A DNA stretch of 64,000 nucleotides, taken from Flavobacteriaceae bacterium (GTDB taxonomy: Bacteria > Bacteroidota > Bacteroidia > Flavobacteriales > Flavobacteriaceae). Shown piece by piece: positions 25,903 to 34,620 of this stretch. The DNA lies in assembly GCA_002690805.1 (NCBI GenBank), contig NZFW01000026.1, forward strand, positions 65,967-129,966, read 5' to 3'. The notes beneath the pieces were generated by a model. It made no database searches and had not been told where the DNA came from. It was given only the letters and a program-made list of their open reading frames with translations. The stretch's first letter is position 1, and the number at the start of each line of letters is the position of its first letter. A program made the position numbers and the translations under genes.

Positions 25903-27264
25903 ATGTTAAATTTTAATCAAGACGATTTTACACCCCCAATTTCTAAATTTGAGGCTATGCTAAAAACAAATCAAGTTTTGTTTTTTGATGCACAAGAGTT
26001 TGAGGGTATTGTTCAATATTATATTGATTATGGTAAGCTAAATTTGGCTGACAGAGCACTTGAAATTGGAATAAATCAACACCCAACAAACGGAGAACTT
26101 CTGTTACTAAAAAGTGAAATTTTAATTTTTGAAGGAGAATTCAAAAAATCATTAGAAGTTATTAAAATTGCGGAAAAATTTATACCCCAACACGAAGAGA
26201 TATTTTTACAAAAAGCTACAATTGCATCCAAATCAAAACAACATTATCAAGCCATAGAGTTCCTTAATAAAGCGTTGGACTTTTCTGAGGATCAAAATGA
26301 AATATGGGCACTCTTAGGAATGGAGTATTTAATTTTAGAAGACTTTCAATCAGCAAAATATTATTTTCAGTTATGTCTTAAAGATGATATTCTTGATTAT
26401 CAGTCATTATATAACCTTTTATATGCTTACGATCAATTAAATGATTCTAATGGAGCAATTAATACACTCAATTCAATACTTGAAAAAGATCCATACTCTG
26501 AGGTAGCTTGGCATCAACTAGGAAAAATATACTTTTCACAAAATAAATTTAAAGAAGCTATAACAGCATTCGAGTTTGCAATAATTAGTGACGATAAATT
26601 TTCAGGAGCTTATATTGAAATAGGGAAAATCCAGGAAAAATTACGTAAGTATAATTTAGCAATAGAAAATTATCATATAGCTTTACAAATAAATGATCCA
26701 AGTGCTTTCGTATACTATAAAATAGCTAAATGTCATAAACTTTTGTCTAACCATACTTTATTTATTGATTTTATTAATAAAGCTGTAAAGGTAGATCCAA
26801 CTTTTGAAAAAGGTTGGATATCAATTATTAAATTTTTTATTTTAAAAAAAGATTATAAAAATGCTCTTAAATATGGACTTAAGGCAATCGAGTCTAATGG
26901 AGATAGTTCATTTATTTTATCCTTAATTGGTGACATTCTTTTTTTAACAAAAAAATATTCTGATGCAGTCATATATTTTGAAAATATTATAGAGATTAAT
27001 AAAAATTATACTGACAAAAAAGTTTGGATTAATCTCATTGATTGCCTAATTATTCTTTATAAATTAAATAGAGCAAGAGTTATAATTGACATGGCTTTAA
27101 AATACCTTAAAAGTAGTACAGAAATTTTATTTCGTCTGGCAATAATAGAATTAAAATTAGGCAACAATAAGTTAGCTGAAAAACATCTTAAATTAATTGA
27201 TAAGTCAACAATCAATAATTTATTAAAAAATGATCTATATTATACTTATAGAAATATAGTTTAG
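25903..27264 (+). CDS. tetratricopeptide repeat protein
   Basis: A 453-residue soluble protein built of TPR units through most of its length, for example EIWALLGMEYLILEDFQSAK, AWHQLGKIYFSQNKFKEAI and GAYIEIGKIQEKLRKYNLAI. No signal peptide or membrane helix is seen, so it should be cytoplasmic. TPR proteins of this size follow the same aminotransferase gene in many flavobacteria, but no partner or pathway is known. The start is the ATG at 25903, because upstream in-frame codons are non-conserved. The gap before it (86 bases) holds a small hairpin and no clear promoter. Confidence 0.8.
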   Translation: MLNFNQDDFTPPISKFEAMLKTNQVLFFDAQEFEGIVQYYIDYGKLNLADRALEIGINQHPTNGELLLLKSEILIFEGEFKKSLEVIKIAEKFIPQHEEIFLQKATIASKSKQHYQAIEFLNKALDFSEDQNEIWALLGMEYLILEDFQSAKYYFQLCLKDDILDYQSLYNLLYAYDQLNDSNGAINTLNSILEKDPYSEVAWHQLGKIYFSQNKFKEAITAFEFAIISDDKFSGAYIEIGKIQEKLRKYNLAIENYHIALQINDPSAFVYYKIAKCHKLLSNHTLFIDFINKAVKVDPTFEKGWISIIKFFILKKDYKNALKYGLKAIESNGDSSFILSLIGDILFLTKKYSDAVIYFENIIEINKNYTDKKVWINLIDCLIILYKLNRARVIIDMALKYLKSSTEILFRLAIIELKLGNNKLAEKHLKLIDKSTINNLLKNDLYYTYRNIV

Positions 27265-27320
27265 CTTTATACTAATTTTTTTATAGATTATAATTTACTT
27301 GGAACCACTAAAATTAATTC

Positions 27321-28253
27321 ATGAAGTCGATATCTCTGATTCTTAAGGGGGTTTTTATGGGTATTGCTGACCTAGTTCCTGGAGTTTCTGGAGGCACAAT
27401 AGCTTTTGTTCTGGGTATATATGAAGACTTTATTCTTAATTTATCAAAAATTTCAATATCATCTTTAAAGATTTTAAACAATAAGGGAATTATAAGTTTT
27501 TGGAATGAAATTAATGGAAGTTTTTTGTTAAAAATATTTACTGGAATTTTTATAGGGATTTCCTTATTTACATTTATTATGGATTGGCTAATTGAAAATT
27601 ACAAAATCCCTTTATGGTCTTTTTTTCTTGGAGTCCTGTTATCTAGTTCAGTTTTTATTTACAATAAAATAAAATCCTTTAGACCTAATCTTTTTTTATA
27701 TCTTTTGTTTGGTTTTTTAATTTCATTTTCAATAACTCAACTAAATTCAAATTCTGAGTCCCAAATGATAAGTGAAATAACTTTATTCTTTACATCGCTT
27801 CTAGCAATTAGCGCGATGATGCTTCCTGGTATATCAGGCGCCTATATTTTAATATTATTTGGAACATATGCGGAAGTTATTTCAATAGTTAAAGGGCTAT
27901 TAAACATGTTATTTCTTCAAGACTTTTCTAATGCAAATATCATCTTATACAAAGCTTTTTTTGTAATTGCAGGAATATTATCCGGAATTTTAATTTTTTC
28001 AAAATTTATTAAGTGGGTTTTATCAAAGTACTACGATAGAGCTCTAATCTTTCTTATTGGATTAATGATAGGAGGGTTAAGTAAAATATGGCCATGGCAA
28101 GAGGATGATAGCTTAATTAGTCCATTTAACTATTCAGGCGAAAATCATCTTTACTTGGCTTTGATTTTTTTTATTATTGGAATACTATTTATCACAGGTA
28201 TTCAACTTTTGGAAAAAAAAACATCTAATGCTAAAACAAAGATCAATATTTAA
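27321..28253 (+). CDS. DUF368 (PopT-type) polyprenyl-phosphate translocase, copy 1
   Basis: A 310-residue polytopic membrane protein with about eight helices. The DUF368 family motif occurs twice, as ADLVPGVSGGTIAFVLGIYE near the N-terminus and MMLPGISGAYILILFGTYAE in the middle, reflecting an internal repeat. DUF368 proteins have been shown in other bacteria to flip undecaprenyl phosphate back across the cytoplasmic membrane for reuse in cell-wall and glycan synthesis. The 3' end overlaps the start of a second DUF368 gene. Promoter elements upstream are only partial. Confidence 0.88.
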   Translation: MKSISLILKGVFMGIADLVPGVSGGTIAFVLGIYEDFILNLSKISISSLKILNNKGIISFWNEINGSFLLKIFTGIFIGISLFTFIMDWLIENYKIPLWSFFLGVLLSSSVFIYNKIKSFRPNLFLYLLFGFLISFSITQLNSNSESQMISEITLFFTSLLAISAMMLPGISGAYILILFGTYAEVISIVKGLLNMLFLQDFSNANIILYKAFFVIAGILSGILIFSKFIKWVLSKYYDRALIFLIGLMIGGLSKIWPWQEDDSLISPFNYSGENHLYLALIFFIIGILFITGIQLLEKKTSNAKTKINI

Positions 28254-29187
28254 TAAGTTTTTATTGATATTAAAAGGATTTGCTATGGGCGCTGTAAATA
28301 AAGTGCCAGGAGTCTCAGGAGGAATAGTTGCTTTGGTATCAGGTTTTTATGTTGAATTAATATATTCAATTCAAAAAATAAATTTAAAATCATTAAAACT
28401 TCTTTTTTTAGGAAAATGGAGAGTGTTTTTCAACTACATCAATGGGGAATTTTTATTATATCTTTTCGGTGGAAGTATTATAAGTTTTTTTAGTATTTCA
28501 TTGATTTTAGATTATTTAATTACAAACTACCCTAATTATTTATGGTCAAGTTTTTTTGGAATGGTTATTTCCTCTATGTATTTTATTAAAATATTAGTTA
28601 AAAAGTGGGGAATTAAAACATATTTTTTTTTCTTAGTTGGCCTCGTAATTGGAGTTAGTATTAGCTTATCTGATCCAGTAAAAGGAAGTGAAAGTTTGCC
28701 ATTTATTTTTTTTTGTGGAGTAATAAGTGTTTCAGGAATGGTACTTCCAGGCCTATCTGGATCATTTTTATTGCTACTACTAGGAAGTTATGAGCTACTA
28801 TTAGTTGACTCTGTAAATGCTCTTTTCTATTCAATTAAAGATTTACTACTCGGAAATTTAGATTTTATAAAAGATCCAAATAGGATGAAACTGTTAAAAA
28901 TAATATTAGTATTTGTTTTTGGTTCGATTACAGGGTTAGTATTGTTTGTAAATATTTTAAGTTTTGTTTTAAAAAGATTTTATTCATTTACGATTGCGAT
29001 GATTTTAGGTTTTGTATCAGGATCTTTAATATGTTTATGGCCATGGAGATACATTTATCTTGAAAAAGAAATATATTATTTCCCCAGTGAAATAAGCAAA
29101 GAGTTAATTTTGATGATTATATGTATTAAATTAGGAGCTGGATTTGTATATGCTTTAGAAAAATATGGACGGCAAATTAAAGGTTAA
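28228..29187 (+). CDS. DUF368 (PopT-type) polyprenyl-phosphate translocase, copy 2
   Basis: A diverged tandem paralog of the preceding gene, with the same two motifs (NKVPGVSGGIVALVSGFY and MVLPGLSGSFLLLLLGSYE) and about eight predicted helices. The start chosen is the ATG at 28228, which gives the expected short N-terminus and a 26-base overlap. An ATG at 28177 would add 17 unconserved residues. Two copies side by side suggest distinct carriers or dosage rather than simple redundancy, but this is inference. It overlaps aroE by 23 bases. Confidence 0.87.
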   Translation: MLKQRSIFNKFLLILKGFAMGAVNKVPGVSGGIVALVSGFYVELIYSIQKINLKSLKLLFLGKWRVFFNYINGEFLLYLFGGSIISFFSISLILDYLITNYPNYLWSSFFGMVISSMYFIKILVKKWGIKTYFFFLVGLVIGVSISLSDPVKGSESLPFIFFCGVISVSGMVLPGLSGSFLLLLLGSYELLLVDSVNALFYSIKDLLLGNLDFIKDPNRMKLLKIILVFVFGSITGLVLFVNILSFVLKRFYSFTIAMILGFVSGSLICLWPWRYIYLEKEIYYFPSEISKELILMIICIKLGAGFVYALEKYGRQIKG

Positions 29188-29911
29188 AAAATTCGGGCTA
29201 ATTGGAAAAGATATTGGTTATTCATTTTCAAGAAACTACTTTAGAAATAAATTTTCTGCTAAAGACGAATTTTCGTACTTAACATACGAAAACTTTGATA
29301 TTGATTCAATTTCAGAAATTAAAGAAATTTTTAAAATTGATAATTTAGGAGGACTAAATGTTACCATACCATATAAAAAACAAGTAATTCCATATCTTGA
29401 CGAATTATCGGATACAGCAAAAATAATTGGAGCAGTTAACACAATTTGTTTTAAAAATGATATTAAAATAGGTCATAATACTGATGTAATTGGTTTCAAA
29501 AAAGCCCTAAAAAATATTTTAAGTAAAAAACCAAAAAGGGCAATAATATTAGGCACAGGAGGTGCATCAAGGGCCATTGAATACGTTTTAAAATCACAAG
29601 GTATTGATATAATTTTTGTGTCAAGAAAACCTATTAATAATGAAATTCACTATAAAGATTTAAATAAAAAAATAATGGAAGAATGTGAGTTAATAATTAA
29701 TTGTACCCCACTAGGTACATTTCCAAGAATTAATGATGCTCCAAATATTCCATATGAGTATTTAAGCTCAAATAATTGTTTATTTGATTTAATTTATAAT
29801 CCAGAGAAAACAAAATTTATGAAAAATGGAATGAAAATGGGAGCAAAAGTCACTAATGGTTATAATATGCTAATTCAACAAGCAGAAGCATCTTGGAAAC
29901 TTTGGAAATAA
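29165..29911 (+). CDS. aroE: shikimate dehydrogenase
   Basis: AroE reduces 3-dehydroshikimate with NADPH in aromatic amino acid synthesis. The substrate-binding part has FGLIGKDIGYSFSRNYF, NVTIPYKKQ with catalytic Lys71, and GHNTDVIGF with catalytic Asp107. The Rossmann part has ILGTGGASRAIEYVL and ends with the GYNMLIQQAEASWKLW helix. The length of 248 is typical of the Bacteroidota form. The ATG at 29165 lies inside the end of the DUF368 gene, so the three genes 27321–29911 are likely one transcript. Confidence 0.95.
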   Translation: MDGKLKVKKFGLIGKDIGYSFSRNYFRNKFSAKDEFSYLTYENFDIDSISEIKEIFKIDNLGGLNVTIPYKKQVIPYLDELSDTAKIIGAVNTICFKNDIKIGHNTDVIGFKKALKNILSKKPKRAIILGTGGASRAIEYVLKSQGIDIIFVSRKPINNEIHYKDLNKKIMEECELIINCTPLGTFPRINDAPNIPYEYLSSNNCLFDLIYNPEKTKFMKNGMKMGAKVTNGYNMLIQQAEASWKLWK

Positions 29912-29956
29912 TAAATAATTTGATATTTTTTTTGTAAATTTTAAACAAACAAAGTC

Positions 29957-31921
29957 ATGGTCAAAAAACTAGATAATATGAAGACTGGAATAATTAAAGA
30001 TTTAGACTTTTCCAAAATGACAGTAATAGAATTAAAAGCTGTTGCAAAAAAAAATGATATATCAGGAATTTCGAAATTAAAGAAAGTTGATATAATCAAA
30101 TTTTTAAAAAAATCTCTTAAAAATAATTTAAAAAAAGGTATTCTTCCAGGTATTAAAGAGGAAAAAATCAAAAAACCAACTAAAAAAAATGAACTAGACA
30201 AAAAAGATTTAATTAATCTACTACAGATAAAAATAAATGATCAAAACTGGAATAAAAATAAAAATGAAATAGAAAAAATTATAGATCAATTAGAAACTAT
30301 TTTTCATAATGAATTAATTGAAGAAAAAAATATATTTATTTCTAAAGGTGGTGAAGAAATTGACTTTCGTTTTAAATCCCTCGAAAAAGAAAATTTTGAA
30401 AATTTGTTATACGCTTACAGAAAAACAAAGCGACTTTATTTCAAAGAGATTGAAAAACAAAAGAAAAACAATAGTGAATTAAAAAAAGAAATAATTGAGC
30501 AGATAAAAGCTTTGATAGGCTCAGATAATCCGGTAAATACCATATATAAAAAATTTAAGTTGCTACAAGAAAATTGGCATAAAACAGGTCCAGCATTGAG
30601 ATCAGAAAATAATAATCTATGGGAAACATATAAGCATCATGTAGAAAGATTTTATGATTTTCTTCATATTAACAGAAAATTAAGAGACATTGACTATAAA
30701 CATAATTATGATGAGAAGATCAAAATAATTGAACAAGCAGAGGCCTTAGTTAAAGTTTCGGATATATTAAAAGCAGGGAGAGATTTAAATACTTTACACA
30801 GATTATGGAAAAATGATTTGGGACCTGTTGCTCCAGAAAATAGAGAGATTTTATGGAAAAGATTTCAAGATGCATCTAAAATAATTCATTCAAAAAGACA
30901 AGATTTTCAAAAAAACTTAGAAAAAAATCATAAAATAAATTTAGATAGAAAAAATACTATCCTTTCCAAAATTAAAAAATTAGTCGATCCGTTACCAAAA
31001 AATCACAAAGAATGGCAATCCTCAATTAAAAAATTTAATGAATTAAGAAATGAGTTTAAAAGTGTAGGTCCTATTTCAAAAAAAGAAAGTAAAAACAATT
31101 GGAGTAATTTTAGAGAATCTGGAAGAGATTTTAATTTAAGAAAAAACAAATTTTATAAGAATCAAAAACATAATCAAAAAGAGATAGTTGAACAATATGA
31201 AAACCTTATAAAAGAAGTAAAGGAGATAAATAAAAAAGAGGATTGGAAAAACTTTATAAATAGAATGAAAACTATACAAGTTGATTTTAATAACCTAGGG
31301 TTTATTCCGAGAAATCTGTCAAAAAAATTTAGATCTGAATTTCGAGTAGAAACAAACCAATATTTTAAAAGACTTAAATCTGGATATGAAAAAATTAACG
31401 CTGAGGAAAAAATTATTTTTAATAACAAAGTTGACATGGTTAATGGACTAAAAAAGATAAAATATTCAGAAAAAAACATAATTGATCTCTTCAATGAACA
31501 ATGGGATAAAATCATTAAAATAGGTACATTAAGTAAATCACTTGAAAGCAAAATATCAGAATTATTTCTTAAAGCTGCTAATGGTTTGATTAAGGCTGAT
31601 AATACTTTGAAAGAAAATAAATCCAAAATTTTATTTGAAATTGAATTGCATTGCTTGAGGAATAAACCAAAAGAGTTACAAGAAAAAATTAATTTTTACG
31701 TGAAAGATATTGATTCTCTTCAAAATGAAATTAATCAATTAGAAAACAATTTTGATTTTTTTAGTCAATCAAGTGCTAATAGTCCATTGCTCAAAGATGT
31801 ATCTGAAAAACTAAACAGGCTAACTTCCAAATTATTTGTTTTTAAAGAAAGAGTAAACAAAATTAAAAATAGCAAAAAAAATATTGATTTAACTGATAAA
31901 AACAATCAAGAAGTTTCTTAA
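29957..31921 (+). CDS. DUF349 protein with an N-terminal Rho_N-like segment
   Basis: A 654-residue, lysine-rich, almost fully helical protein. From ~110 on it consists of repeated DUF349 units, recognised by patterns such as LQENWHKTGPALRSENNNLW, LHRLWKNDLGPVAPENREIL and FNELRNEFKSVGPISKKES. The first ~55 residues contain MTVIELKAVAKKNDISGISK and then LKKVDIIKFL, which look like the Rho N-terminal / SAP-type nucleic-acid-binding helix-extended-loop-helix. The usual long acidic N-terminus of flavobacterial DUF349 proteins is missing. The family function is unknown; a role on nucleic acid is a guess from the N-terminus. It converges on mazG with a 4-base overlap of stops. Confidence 0.8.
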   Translation: MVKKLDNMKTGIIKDLDFSKMTVIELKAVAKKNDISGISKLKKVDIIKFLKKSLKNNLKKGILPGIKEEKIKKPTKKNELDKKDLINLLQIKINDQNWNKNKNEIEKIIDQLETIFHNELIEEKNIFISKGGEEIDFRFKSLEKENFENLLYAYRKTKRLYFKEIEKQKKNNSELKKEIIEQIKALIGSDNPVNTIYKKFKLLQENWHKTGPALRSENNNLWETYKHHVERFYDFLHINRKLRDIDYKHNYDEKIKIIEQAEALVKVSDILKAGRDLNTLHRLWKNDLGPVAPENREILWKRFQDASKIIHSKRQDFQKNLEKNHKINLDRKNTILSKIKKLVDPLPKNHKEWQSSIKKFNELRNEFKSVGPISKKESKNNWSNFRESGRDFNLRKNKFYKNQKHNQKEIVEQYENLIKEVKEINKKEDWKNFINRMKTIQVDFNNLGFIPRNLSKKFRSEFRVETNQYFKRLKSGYEKINAEEKIIFNNKVDMVNGLKKIKYSEKNIIDLFNEQWDKIIKIGTLSKSLESKISELFLKAANGLIKADNTLKENKSKILFEIELHCLRNKPKELQEKINFYVKDIDSLQNEINQLENNFDFFSQSSANSPLLKDVSEKLNRLTSKLFVFKERVNKIKNSKKNIDLTDKNNQEVS

Positions 31922-32694
31922 ACTTTATTTTTTGCTTCTTTCCATAAGATGTTAAAATCATTTAAACTCATATTGTAAATTGATTCGTTTTGTGACTTTA
32001 TTTTTTTTTCAATATATTTAAATCGATTGATAAATTTTTTATTTGCCTTTTTCAAAGCCAATTCAGGATCAATTTTAATAAATCTCGAATAATTTATCAA
32101 GGAAAAAAATAAATCTCCAAATTCCTCCTCAATAGATATTTTATTTTTAAGGTTAATTGCATTAATAAGCTCTTTTTCTTCCTCTTTAACTTTGTCCCAT
32201 ACATGTTCTGTTTTTTTCCATTCAAAACCAACTCCAGAAGCTTTATCTTGAATTCTTTGAGATTTAATTATTTCTGGTAAACTATTTGGAATGCCAGAAA
32301 AAATACTGTCATTACCCTCTTTAAGCTTAAGAGCCTCCCAATTTTGTTTTACATCTTTCTCGCTAGAAACTTTTGTGTTCTTATAAATATGTGGGTGACG
32401 ATTAATGAGCTTCTCTGAAATTGCTTTGGAAACATCACCAATATCAAACTGTTGGTTTTCTGAAGCTATCTTCGAGTAAAATACAACATGTAATAATAAA
32501 TCACCTAATTCTGATTTTATAGCTTTTGAATCTTTATCTATTATAGCCTCAGAAAGTTCATGAGTTTCTTCAATAGTTAATACTCTTAAAGATTCAAAAG
32601 TCTGCTTTTTATCCCATGGACATTTCAATCTAAGTTCATCCATAATATTTAATAGATTATCTATTAACTCAAGTTGAGTTTTTCTAGAGTTCAT
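31918..32694 (-). CDS. mazG: nucleoside triphosphate pyrophosphohydrolase MazG
   Basis: MazG hydrolyses NTPs and dNTPs to monophosphates, helping to cleanse non-canonical nucleotides. The two tandem MazG domains are visible: the first has CPWDKKQTFESLRVLTIEET and ELGDLLLHVVFYSKIA, and the second has EEEFGDLFFSLINYSRF with the ExxE…DLF metal site kept. The length of 258 is normal. It is the last gene of the ruvX–def–mazG operon, 22 bases after def. The gene often found between def and mazG in flavobacteria (DUF5606) is not present. Confidence 0.93.
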   Translation of the reverse strand: MNSRKTQLELIDNLLNIMDELRLKCPWDKKQTFESLRVLTIEETHELSEAIIDKDSKAIKSELGDLLLHVVFYSKIASENQQFDIGDVSKAISEKLINRHPHIYKNTKVSSEKDVKQNWEALKLKEGNDSIFSGIPNSLPEIIKSQRIQDKASGVGFEWKKTEHVWDKVKEEEKELINAINLKNKISIEEEFGDLFFSLINYSRFIKIDPELALKKANKKFINRFKYIEKKIKSQNESIYNMSLNDFNILWKEAKNKV

Positions 32695-32716
32695 ATGTGT
32701 TAGGATTTAATTTAAT

Positions 32717-33307
32717 TTATCTGTTTTTTAGAGGCTTAATGAACTTCATCTCATAATCAGTTTCAATTTTACCGGCACTAATATTTTTTAGTTTACCTTT
32801 TAAAAGTTTTCTTTTTAAAGGGGATAATTTATCCGTAAATAATATCCCTTCAATATGATCATACTCATGTTGTATAACTCGAGCAATAATTCCTTCATAT
32901 GATTCTTCAAATAAATTAAAATATTCATCATAGTATTTGATTATAATTTTTTCAGACCTTCTAATATCAGCTCTTAAATCAGGTATACTTAAACATCCTT
33001 CATTAAAATCCCAATCTTTCCCAGATTCTTGAATTATAATTGGATTAATCATAACTTTTTTAAAAGAATTTATCATCTCAATTTCATCATCATCCATTGT
33101 TTCATCATCAGAAAAAGGACTAGTATCAACAATAAACAAACGGATTGAAAAACCCACTTGAGGTGCAGCAAGCCCTACCCCTTTTGCATTATACATGGTT
33201 TCCCACATGTCTTTAATCAAGTTATTTAAATTTGGATATTTATCAGAAATTTTTTCTGCTTTTCTTTTCAGTACTGGGTTTCCATAACCAATAATAGGTA
33301 AAATCAT
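32717..33307 (-). CDS. def: peptide deformylase
   Basis: Def removes the formyl group from nascent N-terminal methionine. All three motifs are intact: GVGLAAPQ at 43–50, EGCLSIP with Cys105, and QHEYDH with His147, Glu148 and His151 holding the metal. An acidic insertion at about 63–80 (PFSDDETMDDDEIEM) is usual in Bacteroidota enzymes. The length of 196 is normal. Its ATG overlaps the ruvX stop by 4 bases (ATGA), indicating translational coupling. Confidence 0.97.
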   Translation of the reverse strand: MILPIIGYGNPVLKRKAEKISDKYPNLNNLIKDMWETMYNAKGVGLAAPQVGFSIRLFIVDTSPFSDDETMDDDEIEMINSFKKVMINPIIIQESGKDWDFNEGCLSIPDLRADIRRSEKIIIKYYDEYFNLFEESYEGIIARVIQHEYDHIEGILFTDKLSPLKRKLLKGKLKNISAGKIETDYEMKFIKPLKNR

Positions 33308-33726
33308 TTTTGATAGCTTTTTAATTCTAAGTAGGATTGTAAAATAATAGTTGCGCTAATCTTATCAATAATTGATTTATTTCTTCTTCTTCTTTTTTTT
33401 AAGCCGGAATCCATGATAACTTGACTTGCAAGTTTAGATGTAAATCTTTCATCATGCCTAATAATCCTTACATTGGGTAACTTTTTTTTAAGGGTAGAGA
33501 TAAATTTGAGAATTTGTTTTTCAATGCTTGAAAAAGTTCCATCCTTTTGTCTTGGTTGACCAATAATTATAGCCTCAACATCATTATGTAATAAGTATTG
33601 CTGTAAAAATTCTATGGATTCTATAGAAGGCAAAGTAGTTAAACCGCTTGCTATTAACTGTAATGAGTCAGTATGTGCAATTCCAGTTCTCTTTTCTCCA
33701 TAATCTATGGCAACCAAACATCCCAT
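33304..33726 (-). CDS. ruvX: putative pre-16S rRNA nuclease / Holliday junction resolvase-like YqgF
   Basis: A 140-residue RNase H-fold nuclease of the YqgF/RuvX family. The first strand carries the catalytic Asp8 in AIDYGEKRTGIAHTD. IIGQPRQKDGTFS and RHDERFTSKLASQVI (with its Glu) follow, and IDKISATIILQSYLE supplies the last acidic residue. Members process the 5' end of pre-16S rRNA in E. coli, and a Holliday-junction role has been proposed. It heads the ruvX–def–mazG operon and has a -7 element at 33740–33747. Confidence 0.94.
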   Translation of the reverse strand: MGCLVAIDYGEKRTGIAHTDSLQLIASGLTTLPSIESIEFLQQYLLHNDVEAIIIGQPRQKDGTFSSIEKQILKFISTLKKKLPNVRIIRHDERFTSKLASQVIMDSGLKKRRRRNKSIIDKISATIILQSYLELKSYQK

Positions 33727-33739
33727 TTTTAAATTTTAA

Positions 33740-33747
33740 CAAATATA
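33740..33747 (-). promoter_or_regulatory. -7 element of the ruvX–def–mazG operon
   Basis: On the minus strand it reads TATATTTG, a perfect TAnnTTTG, 13 bases before the ruvX ATG. It is divergent from the weaker dapD promoter. Confidence 0.6.
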
Positions 33748-33780
33748 CATGTTTGACATTATAATTTAATTAGCTAAAAC

Positions 33781-33808
33781 TTTGTTTTATTATTTTTATT
33801 TAAATTTT
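33781..33808 (+). promoter_or_regulatory. probable dapD promoter
   Basis: TTTG at 33781–33784 and TAAATTTT at 33801–33808 (one mismatch to TAnnTTTG) are 16 bases apart and end 5 bases before the dapD ATG, so the mRNA would have almost no leader. Confidence 0.4.
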
Positions 33809-33813
33809 TAGAT

Positions 33814-34620
33814 ATGAAATATTTAATTGAAGCCGCATGGGAAAATCGGTATTTGTTAGAAAAAAAAGAAACCAAAAGTGCTATAATCGAGGTAATAAAT
33901 ATGCTCGACAATGGGTTTCTTAGGGTAGCTGAAAAAACTAAAAATGGCTGGAAGATAAATGAATGGATAAAAAAGGCTGTTATTTTATATTTTCCGATTC
34001 AAAAAATGAGCTCTATGGAGGTTGGACCTTTTGAATTTCACGACAAAATTCCCTTAAAAAAAGGGTTTGAAAAAAAAAATATACGTGTGGTGCCCCATGC
34101 GATAATAAGACATGGGGCATATGTGGCAGGAGACACGATTTTAATGCCAAGTTATACTAATATTGGTGCCTATATAGACAAAGGAACAATGATTGACACA
34201 TGGGCAACTGTTGGTAGTTGTGCTCAAATTGGAAAAAATGTACACCTAAGCGGAGGTGTAGGGGTTGGAGGGGTTCTTGAACCAATTCAAGCTTCACCAG
34301 TAATTATTGAAGATGATGCCTTTATTGGATCTAGATCAATAATTGTTGAAGGTGTTAAAATTGAAAAAGAGGCTGTCCTTGGAGCTAATGTAGTTTTAAC
34401 TGCATCTACTAAGATTATTGATGTTACAGGTTCAAAACCAATTGAATTAAAAGCCGTGGTACCATCTCGGTCAGTTGTTATTCCTGGTAGTTATGAAAAA
34501 ATTTTTAATGCTGGAAAATATCAAGTACCCTGTGCACTAATTATAGGTAAAAGAAAAGAAAGTACTGATAAAAAAACATCTCTTAACGATGCTTTAAGAG
34601 AAAATAATATTTCTGTTTAA
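33814..34620 (+). CDS. dapD: 2,3,4,5-tetrahydropyridine-2,6-dicarboxylate N-succinyltransferase
   Basis: DapD succinylates tetrahydrodipicolinate in the succinylase branch of diaminopimelate/lysine synthesis, the step after DapB. The C-terminal two thirds is a left-handed beta helix of hexapeptide repeats, with AYIDKGTMIDTWATVGSCAQ, HLSGGVGVGGVLEP and DAFIGSRSIIVEGVKIE. The length of 268 is normal. Its intactness contrasts with the broken dapB at the window start; lysA, the last step, is also intact. Its stop shares the sequence TTAA with the stop of the convergent glycosyltransferase gene. Confidence 0.96.
   Translation: MKYLIEAAWENRYLLEKKETKSAIIEVINMLDNGFLRVAEKTKNGWKINEWIKKAVILYFPIQKMSSMEVGPFEFHDKIPLKKGFEKKNIRVVPHAIIRHGAYVAGDTILMPSYTNIGAYIDKGTMIDTWATVGSCAQIGKNVHLSGGVGVGGVLEPIQASPVIIEDDAFIGSRSIIVEGVKIEKEAVLGANVVLTASTKIIDVTGSKPIELKAVVPSRSVVIPGSYEKIFNAGKYQVPCALIIGKRKESTDKKTSLNDALRENNISV

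Noticed and set aside
31174-31626. 150-codon open frame on the minus strand inside the DUF349 gene
   Set aside because: It is the low-stop shadow of a lysine-rich helical gene; no start context, promoter or family match.
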